Origin: Agrococcus baldri
Lineage (GTDB): Bacteria; Actinomycetota; Actinomycetes; Actinomycetales; Microbacteriaceae
Reading direction: 5' to 3'
Length of the DNA: 35,743 bases
Assembly (NCBI GenBank): GCA_007988785.1
Contig: BJUU01000030.1
Span: 1-35,743 of the forward strand
The notes under the pieces are model-generated. The model ran no database searches. It was not told the DNA's origin and was given only the letters and a program-made list of their open reading frames with translations. The translations under genes and the position numbers were made by a program. Positions 7,901-15,195 of this stretch are shown piece by piece (position 1 is the first letter of the stretch; each line of letters begins with the position of its first letter).

Positions 7901-9442
7901 TTCGGAATCAGCCGCCCGGATCCGCCGCCCGGACTCCTATCCGGCTGGGTCACGTCACCGATCGTGCCCGATCGCGCGGCGCGCATGTCGGACGAAAACT
8001 GGATCCGAGCGATGCAGAAGCACGATGGTTCGCGGAGCAGTAGCGGCTTCTTGGTGGGCGGCGCCCACGAGCTCGCGCAGGTGCTCAGGAGCGCGGCCGA
8101 GGAGGACCCGGGTCGCTTTGCCCGTCTCTCGCAGAAGATGGACGCTCGGCTCAACAGCAGCTACTTCGATGCACTGCTCTACGCCTTCGGCGGCAGCGAA
8201 TCCGTCAACGATCACGAGGAGGCTGTGTTCGGTGCGATTCGGCATCTCGCGGAGATCGGTGGTCCCTCGGTCGATCGCTCACTCTCGTCCTCGGTCCAAC
8301 GCATACGCGCACGACTGCCCCTGGACCTGGTCGAGCTATTGTTAAGTCGAGCTCTTCAGTCTGCGCCGGTCGACGACACGAAGCCACCGATGACGCCCCA
8401 GGACTCCGACGGGCTCGACCCGGAGTATCTCCTCAGCAATGGCTTGAACACAGCTCGAGGCGGATTGATCTTAGCGGTGACAGATCTACTCATCTTCGAT
8501 GCTGACGGATCGCGCACAGATCTGGTCACGCCGCACCTTCAGTGGTTCGTCAGTGACGAATCCGTCATCATTCGGTCCTGCGTCGCATGGCTCCTTGCCG
8601 CGTGTTTGCGCCACGACAAGGCTGCAGCGCACGCCGCTTTCGTCGAGCTGGCCGAAGGCGACTTACGAGCCTTGGCGACCAGAGAAGGAAGGCGTCTTCT
8701 GATCTACGTGGGCAACGCTCGTTCGGATCTGGTCCTCCCGGTCGTCGATCGCATGATGAATGGCGACGACTCGGCCGTACGAGCAGCCGGTGGTCAGATG
8801 GCCGCACATGCGGCGTTGCTTTGGGATGAGCGCGGCCGTCTGAACGCTGCGCTGGACGGTTCGGCAGATCTGCGGCAGGGGTTGGCCGAGGCCTGTATCG
8901 CTGCTCTTGACGACGAGGCGCCAGACCAGCGAATCGTGGAGGCGCTGCTCCAGCTCATGCACGACCCGGACGAGCAGGTGCAGGAAACGATCGCTCAGCT
9001 GCCGTACGCGCTCTCGAGCATCGATGGTCCGCGCCGCAGCAATCTACTCAAGGCATACATCGCTTCGCCATGCTTTGTTCGAGCTCCCTCTGCGCTCTTG
9101 CATCTGCTCGACGGCGCAACCGGCGACATCGGCGAACTGGTGCTGCGCGCATCGGAACGTCTCCTCGGCCTCGCTCGCGACCAGATGGGCGATCTGAGAA
9201 CGGAAGCTGCCGGAGATGCGTGGTTGCTAAGCGAACTGCTGGTGAAGGCGCTGCCTCAAGCCGATGAGCCGAGGACTCGCGCCGGACTCCTCGACGCGCT
9301 GGACGACCTTCTGGAGTTGAACGCCTTCGGCGTGGAGGGGACGGTTCAAGATGCCGAACGAGGGATGGGTGGCGACGTCCCCAGAGCCCGCGCGAAGCGC
9401 CGAGGGTCGCGCCGACAACGCGCCCGCAGGCGCCGGCGCTAG
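4901..9442 (+). CDS. Giant STAND-type NTPase with N-terminal PD-(D/E)xK-like nuclease domain and helical-repeat sensor; candidate antiphage protein
   Basis: 1513 residues from the GTG at 4901, chosen for its GGAGGAG site and because it gives the family-like opening SPPRPGGEADKVGNRFE; a longer frame back to 4739 adds a low-quality Arg-rich extension. Residues 7-115 resemble the Cap4/DUF4297 nuclease fold: E18, E51 and the Q64-L-K66 motif are candidate catalytic residues. The ATPase part has Walker A GPAGSGKS (K284), Walker B ILVIDQVD (D346) and an arginine-bearing ACRSFDLQNDPRL segment. A winged-helix-like FFHESFFDYVFAKAW follows. The remaining 900 or so residues are Ala/Leu-rich paired helices like HEAT repeats, the expected ligand-sensing part. 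By analogy with Avs proteins, binding of a phage component would oligomerise the ATPase and activate the nuclease; that function is inferred. The last about 27 residues are a basic, low-complexity tail after a natural-looking end at TVQDAER. Confidence 0.8.
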   Translation: MSPPRPGGEADKVGNRFELAWAAWHLLQLDATAGTSIRFEDPDPNLSIGSELTIVRPDGQEVQQLKLRSPSGTSWRVRSLQRAGVLRAMLHHASHGRIFVFVSQTPAASLKVLAERARQAENLREFIDHLQSDESLSQFDELSAPDIWGGPERAWKTLRHLRFQVVDEHIVRMSSVRIAEVTFQGASGQAIVDSLVGIVLRSLGRVFTSAVLLEELEAHGIRSVDSSERSGSKELVAAATHRWLRTVQRSMVLPTIARTETTDVLGALREHPLVVLHGPAGSGKSGILAEVVEELRRTYPVLAFRLDRVTSASSPHAIGASIGLKRSPVIELERAAEGGRAILVIDQVDAVSMVSGRVPESVDAVWDLIEDALSSANVKVVVACRSFDLQNDPRLRGLLEPTALAQPSLTIEAGPLSPGTVAGALGAMQLDVSSLSDAQTELLSSPLHLSLLKGSGPSNLADLAVSRLGLFDAFWRAKQLTARERMPTVRFAQALGIVAERISERKSLSVPFDLLDVEGLAADVEVLISENVLDRQGRQVTFFHESFFDYVFAKAWMARDESLMGFLRSDEQDLFRRAQVRQILLHLAQADPRRLRIEAQSALLAPDARFHIRIAVIGAVSQHPAPAPPDLAMLLNVAEARPELADRIWSALAQPKWIELLIRAGQLARWFDSSDSAAALRAVEVSRGANLEQLNEIASLLDQRFDRADSPTWIRAVAHTALYEGSREMFQLLLRGVRRGDFGPQASVLWLFARDLSEADPGWAIDLLEAHFVQRSDSLALDESGQVASLAVRDHYAPELIEATAAALPLRFAKVMVPFALDVMAVTRNTGTDRPPRAHAHFDPGLQPDEHREQIDDALFYALGVSLNEAARTEPDAIERELRSLSESPFGGAQFLLFGALAAAGARFARWAIDILVSETNFAHGYRNDPTSATRELLAAISSHATADEHLRLELRMISTRPRYESRRGSGYTAFTLLSSLDESRLSPYGRQKLEQFRRKFGISRPDPPPGLLSGWVTSPIVPDRAARMSDENWIRAMQKHDGSRSSSGFLVGGAHELAQVLRSAAEEDPGRFARLSQKMDARLNSSYFDALLYAFGGSESVNDHEEAVFGAIRHLAEIGGPSVDRSLSSSVQRIRARLPLDLVELLLSRALQSAPVDDTKPPMTPQDSDGLDPEYLLSNGLNTARGGLILAVTDLLIFDADGSRTDLVTPHLQWFVSDESVIIRSCVAWLLAACLRHDKAAAHAAFVELAEGDLRALATREGRRLLIYVGNARSDLVLPVVDRMMNGDDSAVRAAGGQMAAHAALLWDERGRLNAALDGSADLRQGLAEACIAALDDEAPDQRIVEALLQLMHDPDEQVQETIAQLPYALSSIDGPRRSNLLKAYIASPCFVRAPSALLHLLDGATGDIGELVLRASERLLGLARDQMGDLRTEAAGDAWLLSELLVKALPQADEPRTRAGLLDALDDLLELNAFGVEGTVQDAERGMGGDVPRARAKRRGSRRQRARRRRR

Positions 9443-9604
9443 CTTCGGGGATCGGAGGATCGCAGGCGGGGTGCCGATTACAGGTTTTGGCGATTGCCCG
9501 AGTTCGGCGGCGACTACCGCGGCAGACTCACGCGACTGCTCGGCCCGACTCCTTCGAAATATTGAGTCGAAGCGTGCATGACCGACGAGAGGAGCCGGGC
9601 TACT
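9443..9604. other. Intergenic stretch after the STAND gene
   Basis: No gene is seen. A weak inverted repeat, CTTCGA and TCGAAG around a 9-nt loop near 9553-9573, is the only structure, and it could be a poor terminator. Composition is still that of the island. Confidence 0.4.
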
Positions 9605-9858
9605 CGTAATGCCGCACTGTGGCCAGGCCGGCTCGATCACCTCGCCAGCGGCGCCGACCACCGCCGCAGGCCCGCCCTCGCCCTCATCGACGACTCAACC
9701 GTCACCGTCATCGACCTCGCTACCGGCAAGATCATCGCCACCAACGACATCGACCCCGACCGCGGTTCCTGGCGCAATACGCGAAGGCCCCCTGCCGATG
9801 GCCGGGGGCTGAGTGACGCATGTCGCGACTCATCTGAGACATATGACGCGACTCAACC
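9605..9858 (+). pseudogene. IS481-family transposase remnant 1 (C-terminal end, degraded)
   Basis: The plus frame reads GRLDHLASGADHRRRPALAL, then IDDSTVTVIDLATGKIIATN and DIDPDRGSWRN. This aligns residue for residue with the C-terminal beta-strand region of IS481-type transposases and with the second remnant at 9939-10271 (GRMHHLGIGIDHARTPVLIL, TGEVLSTHTVDPTRTYWRN). The final PCRWPGA matches GRWPGLL only after a frame change near 9780. The catalytic DDE core is absent. The remnant ends against a short copy of the tRNA-Ala 3' end, just as the second remnant does. Confidence 0.7.
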
Positions 9859-9861
9859 CAT

Positions 9862-9876
9862 TGGTGGATCTGGGGG
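9862..9876. repeat. 15-bp duplicate of the tRNA-Ala 3' end (att-like direct repeat)
   Basis: TGGTGGATCTGGGGG here is identical to 10294-10308, the last bases of the tRNA-Ala gene including CCA, in the same orientation. The copies are 432 bp apart and enclose the second IS481 remnant. Duplicated tRNA 3' ends are classic integrase footprints, though no integrase gene is present. Confidence 0.7.
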
Positions 9877-9883
9877 TGTGCTG

Positions 9884-10290
9884 GTTCACGACATCGTTCA
9901 CATATGAGTCGGGACATCGTTCACATCCACGATGAGGCGTGTCGAAGCCGCGCGTCATCGTCCTGCCCGTTGTCCGCCGCGACCAGCACGACTGGCGCAT
10001 CCGTCACGACCGCGTCGATCGCTTGGGCAAGCTCGCCCTCCGCCGCGCCGGCCGCATGCACCACCTCGGCATCGGCATCGACCACGCCCGCACCCCGGTC
10101 CTGATCCTCACCGACGACACCAGCGTCACCGTCTCCGACCACACCACCGGCGAGGTCCTCTCCACCCACACCGTCGATCCCACACGCACCTACTGGCGCA
10201 ACAACGACAGAAGCCCCGGCCGATGGCCAGGGCTTCTCCCCGATGTGAACGATGACGCGGAACATCTATGAACGATGTCCCGCGTCATCA
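9884..10290 (+). mobile_element. IS481-family element 2, internally deleted
   Basis: The left end shows the 13-mer ACATCGTTCACAT twice (9891-9903 and 9914-9926, period 23). Its inner copy, as GTCGGGACATCGTTCACA, is inverted relative to TGAACGATGTCCCGCGTCA at 10269-10287 on the right. Between them only the transposase C-terminus remains, so most of the coding region has been deleted. The copy abuts the tRNA-Ala gene on the right and the 15-bp tRNA fragment on the left. Exact element ends cannot be fixed without an intact relative. Confidence 0.6.
9939..10271 (+). pseudogene. IS481-family transposase C-terminal fragment
   Basis: The frame reads KPRVIVLPVVRRDQHDWRIR, HDRVDRLGKLALRRAGRMHH, LGIGIDHARTPVLILTDDTS and on to RSPGRWPGLLPDVND before a TGA at 10269-10271. 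This is the conserved C-terminal tail of IS481 transposases. The zinc/HTH part and the DDE catalytic domain are missing. A short frame ATG AGT CGG at 9904 enters from the element's left end in another phase, so the deletion junction lies near 9930-9945. Confidence 0.8.
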
Positions 10291-10293
10291 CAA

Positions 10294-10369
10294 TGGTGGA
10301 TCTGGGGGGACTCGAACCCCCGACCCCCTGCATGCCATGCAGGTGCGCTACCAGCTGCGCCACAGACCC
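10294..10369 (-). tRNA. tRNA-Ala, anticodon GGC
   Basis: A complete 76-nt cloverleaf is visible on the minus strand with the CCA end encoded. The acceptor stem is GGGTCTG/CAGATCC and includes the G3-U70 pair that identifies alanine tRNAs. The D arm is GCGC-AGCTGGTA-GCGC; the anticodon stem CCTGC/GCAGG closes loop ATGGCAT, giving anticodon GGC; the T arm GGGGG-TTCGAGT-CCCCC is standard. Its 3' end is copied at 9862-9876 and is flanked by IS481 debris. Confidence 0.97.
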
Positions 10370-10405
10370 AGACGCTGCATCCGGGGTTCCCGGAGCAACC
10401 CCACT

Positions 10406-10435
10406 ACTGTACATGACCCCCGCGGCGATTGTCAC
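10406..10435 (-). promoter_or_regulatory. Promoter of tRNA-Ala
   Basis: Reading the minus strand, GTGACA (10430-10435) and TACAGT (10406-10411) are separated by 18 bp, a sound sigma-70-type arrangement. The tRNA 5' end is 36 bp downstream of the -10 box. Confidence 0.55.
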
Positions 10436-10469
10436 ATCGAGGCTGCACGCTGCACCCCGCGTGCAGGCG

Positions 10470-10475
10470 TATGCT
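10470..10475 (+). promoter_or_regulatory. -10 box of ktrB (leaderless layout)
   Basis: TATGCT precedes the GTG start at 10484 by 8 nt, and no Shine-Dalgarno sequence is present. This supports GTG 10484 rather than any upstream extension, which would run through the tRNA gene. Confidence 0.4.
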
Positions 10476-10483
10476 CATCGCTC

Positions 10484-11851
10484 GTGCAGACCACTGCCCG
10501 GTCGCGATCGGGCCTCATCCAGCTGTGGCAGCGACAGCATCCCGCCCGGCGCATCTTCGCCGGCTTCGTCGCGCTCAACCTCGCCGGCTGGGGCCTGCTC
10601 ATGCTGCCGATCTCCCGCCAGGGCGAGGGCGCAGCAACTTGGATCGAAGCGCTCTTCACCGCCGTCTCCGCCGCCTGCGTCACCGGCCTGACGGTCGTCG
10701 ACACGGCCCTCTACTGGACGCCGTTCGGCCAGGTCGTCATCCTGCTGCTCATCCAGCTCGGCGGCCTCGGCGTCATGGTCTTCGCGAGCCTCATCGGCAT
10801 CTTCGTCGTGCGCCGCCTCACCCTCGGCTCCCGCCTCACCACCGCGCAGGAGGCCCACGCCGATGGCCCCGGCAGCGTGCGCCGCATCGTCGTCAGCATC
10901 CTGCGCATCGCCCTCATCGTCGAAGGCACCGTCGCGATCGTCCTCTGGCTGCGCTTCTGGCTCGGCCGCGGCGAAGACCCCCTGCACGCCGCTTGGCTAG
11001 GTGTCTTCCACGCCGTCTCCAGCTACAACAACGCCGGCTTCGCGCTCTTCAGCGACAACCTCATGGGCTTCGTCGACGACCCGCTCATCCTGCTGCCGCT
11101 CGCTGCCGCCACCATCATCGGCGGCCTCGGCTTCCCCGTCATCATGCAGATCCTCAAGCACGCACCGCATCCGCGCCGCTTCTCCATGCACACCTGGCTC
11201 GTGCTCACCGGCACCGGCGCGCTGCTGCTGATCGGCACCGTGTCGATCGCGGTGCTCGAGTGGGGCAACCCCGGCTCGCTCGGCCCGCTCTCCCCCGGCA
11301 CCCGCATCCTCGACGCCTTCTTCCACTCGGTGCAGACGCGCACCGCCGGCTTCAACGCGCTCGACATCGGGCAGTTCGAGCCCGAGACGCTGCTGGTGAT
11401 GGATGTGCTCATGTTCATCGGCGGCGGCCCGGCAGGCACCGCCGGTGGCATCAAGATCACCACCTTCGGCGTGCTGCTGGCGATCATCATCGCCGAGGTG
11501 CGCGGCGACCCCACGGTCACCCTGTTCGGCAAGCGCCTCTCGCGCGCCGTGCACCGCGAGGCCATCACCGTCGCCCTGCTCTCGGTGGCCCTCGTATGGG
11601 CCGCCACCCTCGCCATCATGCAGCTCACGAGCATCGAGCTCGACCGCGTGCTGTTCGAAGCCGTCTCGGCCTTCGGCACCGTCGGCCTCTCCACCGGCAT
11701 CACCGCATCCGTCGGCATGCCGAGCCAGCTCATCCTCGTGATGCTCATGTTCGTCGGCCGCGTCGGCCCCATCACGGTCGCCACCGCCCTCGCCCTCCGC
11801 ACCCGCAGGCTCGCCTACGAGCTGCCCAAGGAAAGGCCCGTCATTGGCTAG
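10484..11851 (+). CDS. ktrB: Potassium uptake protein KtrB/TrkH, ion-conducting subunit
   Basis: Membrane K+ (or Na+-coupled K+) channel-like transporter of 455 residues, normal for KtrB. The start at GTG 10484 gives VQTTARSRSGLIQLWQRQHP before the first helix. Four selectivity-filter loops, one per MPM repeat, are visible: CVTGLTV, NNAGFAL, RTAGFNAL and GTVGLSTG, each with the conserved glycine. Helices such as VVILLLIQLGGLGVMVFASL and the gating-loop region GGGPAGTAGGIK complete the fold. The stop overlaps the start of ktrA by 8 nt, so the channel and its regulatory ring are made together. Confidence 0.95.
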   Translation: MQTTARSRSGLIQLWQRQHPARRIFAGFVALNLAGWGLLMLPISRQGEGAATWIEALFTAVSAACVTGLTVVDTALYWTPFGQVVILLLIQLGGLGVMVFASLIGIFVVRRLTLGSRLTTAQEAHADGPGSVRRIVVSILRIALIVEGTVAIVLWLRFWLGRGEDPLHAAWLGVFHAVSSYNNAGFALFSDNLMGFVDDPLILLPLAAATIIGGLGFPVIMQILKHAPHPRRFSMHTWLVLTGTGALLLIGTVSIAVLEWGNPGSLGPLSPGTRILDAFFHSVQTRTAGFNALDIGQFEPETLLVMDVLMFIGGGPAGTAGGIKITTFGVLLAIIIAEVRGDPTVTLFGKRLSRAVHREAITVALLSVALVWAATLAIMQLTSIELDRVLFEAVSAFGTVGLSTGITASVGMPSQLILVMLMFVGRVGPITVATALALRTRRLAYELPKERPVIG

Positions 11852-12554
11852 ATCGCGCAACCCCTTCGACCCGACGAGCATCGGCTCGGCCACCTCGGTC
11901 GCCGTCATCGGGCTCGGCCGCTTCGGCACCGCGCTCGCGCTCGAGCTCATGGCCCACGGCACCGAGGTGCTCGGCATCGACGACGACGCGGATGCGGTGC
12001 AGGGCCTCAACGGGCAGCTCACGGGCGTCGTGGCCGGCGACGCGACGCGGCCGGAGCTCATCGAGCAGCTGGGGCTCGCCGACTTCGACCGCGTGGTGGT
12101 GGCGATCGGCAGCGACGTCACCGCCTCCATCCTCGTCACCAGCCAGCTGCTGCGCGTGGGCGTGCCGCAGGTGTGGGCGAAGGCCGTCGACGAGCGGCAC
12201 GCGCTCATCCTCGATCAGCTGGGCGTCAGCCACGTCGTGCGGCCCGAGGCCGACATGGGCCGCCGCGTCGCCCACATGGTGCGCGGGGCGCTCGAGGACT
12301 TCATCGAGATCGAGCCCGGCTACGCGGCCGTGCGGCTCGAGGTGCCCGCGGGCCTCAGCGCGGTGCCGCTGCGCGAGCTGGGCCTGCAGGCCAAGCACGG
12401 CGTCGGCATCGGCGCCGTCAAGCGCGACGGCGCGTGGGTGCTCGCGAACCCCGAGACCCGCTTCGAGGCGGGCGACACGGTGCTCGTGCACGGCCTCACG
12501 CCCAAGGTCGAGGCCTTCGCCGTGCTCATGGCGAAGCGACGAGCCTCGGCGTAG
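11844..12554 (+). CDS. ktrA: Potassium uptake regulatory protein KtrA/TrkA (RCK)
   Basis: Cytosolic RCK subunit of 236 residues that forms the nucleotide-gated ring under KtrB. The N-terminal Rossmann domain has VAVIGLGRFGTALALELMAH with the GxGxxG loop and the acidic end of strand two (GIDDDADAV). DRVVVAIGSDVTASILVT and WAKAVDERHALILDQLG are typical RCK_N text; the C-terminal RCK_C domain covers roughly residues 145-225. The start is TTG at 11844, inside the end of ktrB, with an AAGGAAAG ribosome site. Its 3' end overlaps the convergent yibE/F gene by 29 bp. Confidence 0.94.
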   Translation: MARSRNPFDPTSIGSATSVAVIGLGRFGTALALELMAHGTEVLGIDDDADAVQGLNGQLTGVVAGDATRPELIEQLGLADFDRVVVAIGSDVTASILVTSQLLRVGVPQVWAKAVDERHALILDQLGVSHVVRPEADMGRRVAHMVRGALEDFIEIEPGYAAVRLEVPAGLSAVPLRELGLQAKHGVGIGAVKRDGAWVLANPETRFEAGDTVLVHGLTPKVEAFAVLMAKRRASA

Positions 12555-13872
12555 CCGCCGCCTCGACGGGCGCATCGGCGTCGGCTGCCCCGGGCACGAC
12601 GAGCGCCGCGATCGCCGTCGTCACCGGGATCGCCAGCACCAGCCCGATCGAGCCGACGAGCGTGCGCACGATCTCCTCCACCACCTCGCCGGTGGTGAGC
12701 TGCAGGTCGAAGGGGGCGATCGTCAGCCACATCACCAGCAGCAGCGGCAGGGCGGCGCCGACGTAGGCGAAGGCGATCGTGTAGACGGTCGAGGCGATGT
12801 GGTCGCGCCCGATCCGCATCGCCCGGCGGAAGAGCTCGCGCCGGCTCGCGCGCGGCGCGACCTCGCGCAGCTCCCAGACGGCCGAGGCCTGCGTGATGGT
12901 CACGTCGTTGAGCACGCCCATGCCCGCCAGCACGAGACCGCACATGAACACATCCGACAGGTCGAGCCCGAACTGCTGGAACAGCAGCTGCGACTCCTCA
13001 GAGCTCGTGCCCATGATGCGCACGCCAGAGGTCGCCGCCCACGCCACGGCAGCCGTGATCGCGAGGCCGATCAGCGTGCCCAGCAGTGCCGTCGTCGTGC
13101 GCGTCGAGAACCCGTGCGCGACGTAGAGCACGATGCACATCACGACGGATGCGGTCACGAGCGCGACCGGCAGCGCGGGCTGGCCGGAGAGCAGCGCGGG
13201 CAGCGCGAAGCCGACGATCGCGACGAACGCGCCCGCGAGCCCGGCGAGCGCGGCGAGCCCGCGCCAGCGCGCGACCGCCACCACCACGCCCACGAACACG
13301 AGCGCCAGCAGCGCCAGCGGCAGCTCGCGGGCGAAGTCGACGAAGACGTACGAGCTGCCGTAGCCTGCCGCCTCCGGCACGTCGAACACGCGCAGCCGGT
13401 CGCCGTCGCCGATCTGCCCCATCGCCTCCGGCGGCACGACGACCTCGATCGCCGTGCCGTCGTCGAGCCGGGCGGGCACGAGCGCCGTCTCGGCGTCGGG
13501 GGCGGCGGATGCGGTGGCGTGGGTCGAGCCCGCACCCTCGGCGAAGTAGGGCATGCGCTCGGGCAGCTCGGCGGCGTTCGGCCAGAGCAGCACCAGGCCG
13601 ACGACGGTCGCGAGCAGCATGGGGGCGAGGGCGAGCCAGAGCGCCAGGGCCGAGCGCCGATCGACCCGCACGCTCGCGCCGTGCCCGTGCCCGTGCACGT
13701 GCCCGTGCGGATCGGAGTCCCGCGCCTCGCGCGCCGTCGGCCGGGCGATCACGCCCGAGCCGAGCTCGTCGTCGTGGAGCAGCGCCCGGCGGTCACTGAG
13801 CGTCGTGCTGCGTCGCCGATGCCGTTCGCTCTGCGCGCCAGACCGGTGTCGCCCCACTGACTGCTCCCCCAC
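12526..13872 (-). CDS. YibE/F family multipass membrane protein
   Basis: 448 residues in the GTG-start frame. After a long polar N-terminus holding the His-rich DPHGHVHGHGHG, a membrane helix (LWLALAPMLLATVVGLVLLW) leads to an extracytoplasmic region of about 120 residues, then a series of helices. The text FMCGLVLAGMGVLNDVTITQ and TVYTIAFAYVGAALPLLLVM is diagnostic of YibE/F. Function in the family is poorly defined; a transport role is only suspected. It starts 17 bp after citE and could be read from the same operon, but its product has no clear tie to leucine breakdown. Its 3' end is antisense to ktrA over 29 bp. Confidence 0.88.
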   Translation of the reverse strand: MGEQSVGRHRSGAQSERHRRRSTTLSDRRALLHDDELGSGVIARPTAREARDSDPHGHVHGHGHGASVRVDRRSALALWLALAPMLLATVVGLVLLWPNAAELPERMPYFAEGAGSTHATASAAPDAETALVPARLDDGTAIEVVVPPEAMGQIGDGDRLRVFDVPEAAGYGSSYVFVDFARELPLALLALVFVGVVVAVARWRGLAALAGLAGAFVAIVGFALPALLSGQPALPVALVTASVVMCIVLYVAHGFSTRTTTALLGTLIGLAITAAVAWAATSGVRIMGTSSEESQLLFQQFGLDLSDVFMCGLVLAGMGVLNDVTITQASAVWELREVAPRASRRELFRRAMRIGRDHIASTVYTIAFAYVGAALPLLLVMWLTIAPFDLQLTTGEVVEEIVRTLVGSIGLVLAIPVTTAIAALVVPGAADADAPVEAAATPRLVASP

Positions 13873-13889
13873 GCTCGTCCCGAAGCAGG

Positions 13890-14720
13890 CTACGTGGCAG
13901 AACCGGCTCTCGCGACGACGCTGCGGGCGTGCCGCAGGATCGGCTCGTCGACCATGCGGCCCTCGAACGAGAAGACTCCCGACGTGCCCTCAGCGGCGGC
14001 CAGGATGCGCCGCGCCTCGTCGAGCTGCTCGGCCGTCGGAGCGAACGCGCGCCGGTACGGCTCCACGTGGCCGGGGTGGATGCAGGCCTTGGCGCCGAAG
14101 CCCGAGGCCGCGGCGTCGAGCGCCTCGGCGTGCGCGCCCTCGACGTCGGCGATGTCGGTGCGGATCGCGTCGATCGCCGTCTTGCCGAATGCGGTCGCCG
14201 CGAGCAGCACGCGACTGCGCGCGTGCACGGCCACGTCGCGGTAGGCGCCGTCCTCACCGCGGCTCGACGTGCCACCCATCGAGGCCACGAGATCCTCGGC
14301 GCCCCACATGAGCCCCACGACGGCGCCGTGGTCGGCGATCGCCTCGGCCGCGAGCACCCCGCGCGCCGTCTCGAGCAGCGCGATGACGCGCGTGCCCGGC
14401 ACCGCCTCGACGATCGCGTCGATCTCCTCCGGCGCCTCCGCCTTCGCGAGCATCACGGTGCGGAACGGGCTCGCCGCCACCGCGGCCAGGTCGTCGCGGA
14501 AGCCCGCCGCGCCCCGCGCCTGCACCCGCACGACGGTGCGCTGCGGGTCGAGCTCGGCAGCCACGATCGCGGCGCGCGCAGCGTCCTTCGCATCCGGGCC
14601 GACGGCGTCCTCGAGGTCGAGGATCACCGCATCCGCCCGGTCTGCCGCCTTCTGGAACCGGTCGGGCCGGTCGCCGGGGCAGAACAGCAGCGCAGGGCCC
14701 ATCGCCAGGCGCCGGCTCAT
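13890..14720 (-). CDS. citE: CitE-like CoA-ester lyase (HpcH/HpaI family); likely HMG-CoA/citramalyl-CoA lyase
   Basis: 276 residues, TIM-barrel lyase of the CitE group. Seen: LFCPGDRPDRFQKA, ILDLEDAV (Mg2+ and substrate region), LLETARGV, MWGAEDL and KACIHPGHV, all characteristic. The M. tuberculosis CitE Rv2498c, which occupies the matching place beside maoC, accA1/accD1 and bkd genes, cleaves (R)-3-hydroxy-3-methylglutaryl-CoA and (S)-citramalyl-CoA. By synteny this copy would close leucine degradation (to acetyl-CoA and acetoacetate) and help dispose of itaconate. Assignment of substrate is inference. Its ATG overlaps the maoC stop by 4 nt (ATGA). Confidence 0.87.
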   Translation of the reverse strand: MSRRLAMGPALLFCPGDRPDRFQKAADRADAVILDLEDAVGPDAKDAARAAIVAAELDPQRTVVRVQARGAAGFRDDLAAVAASPFRTVMLAKAEAPEEIDAIVEAVPGTRVIALLETARGVLAAEAIADHGAVVGLMWGAEDLVASMGGTSSRGEDGAYRDVAVHARSRVLLAATAFGKTAIDAIRTDIADVEGAHAEALDAAASGFGAKACIHPGHVEPYRRAFAPTAEQLDEARRILAAAEGTSGVFSFEGRMVDEPILRHARSVVARAGSAT

Positions 14721-15195
14721 GCCGCGGCCTCGGGCGTGCCCTGCAGGAGCACCTGCCGCACGGCACGCGCGACGACCTTGCCGTGCTGGTTGCGGGCGGT
14801 GTGCTCGAAGGTCGCGATGCCCTGCCCCGGCCGCGACTTCGACGGGCGCTTGCCGGTCACTCGCGTCTCGCAGTAGATGGTGTCGCCGTGCCGCACGGGC
14901 GCGGGGAAGGCGATGTCGCTGAAGCCCAGGTTCGCGACGATCGTGCCCTGCGTCAGCTGCCCGACCGACAGGCCGACCATGGTCGCGAGCGTGTGCATCG
15001 AGTTCATGAGCGGCTCGCCGAACTCGCTCTGCTCGCTCCAGTGGCGGTCGAGGTGCAGCGGCTGCGGGTTCATCGTCAGCGTCGTGAACAGCACGTTGTC
15101 GGTCTCAGTCATCGTGCGGCCGGGCCGGTGCTCGTAGACGACGCCCTCCTCGAGCTCGTCGAAGTAGAGGCCGCGCTGGGTGATGCGCTGCTCGG

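Noticed and set aside
9904-10104. Separate small gene beginning at the ATG at 9904
   Set aside because: It begins in the IS481 end and runs out of frame over the transposase remnant; Ser/Ala/Thr-rich text shows no independent function.
10429-13860. An 1143-codon plus-strand frame across ktrB, ktrA and yibE/F
   Set aside because: Arg/His/Pro-rich out-of-frame translation crossing three real genes on two strands.
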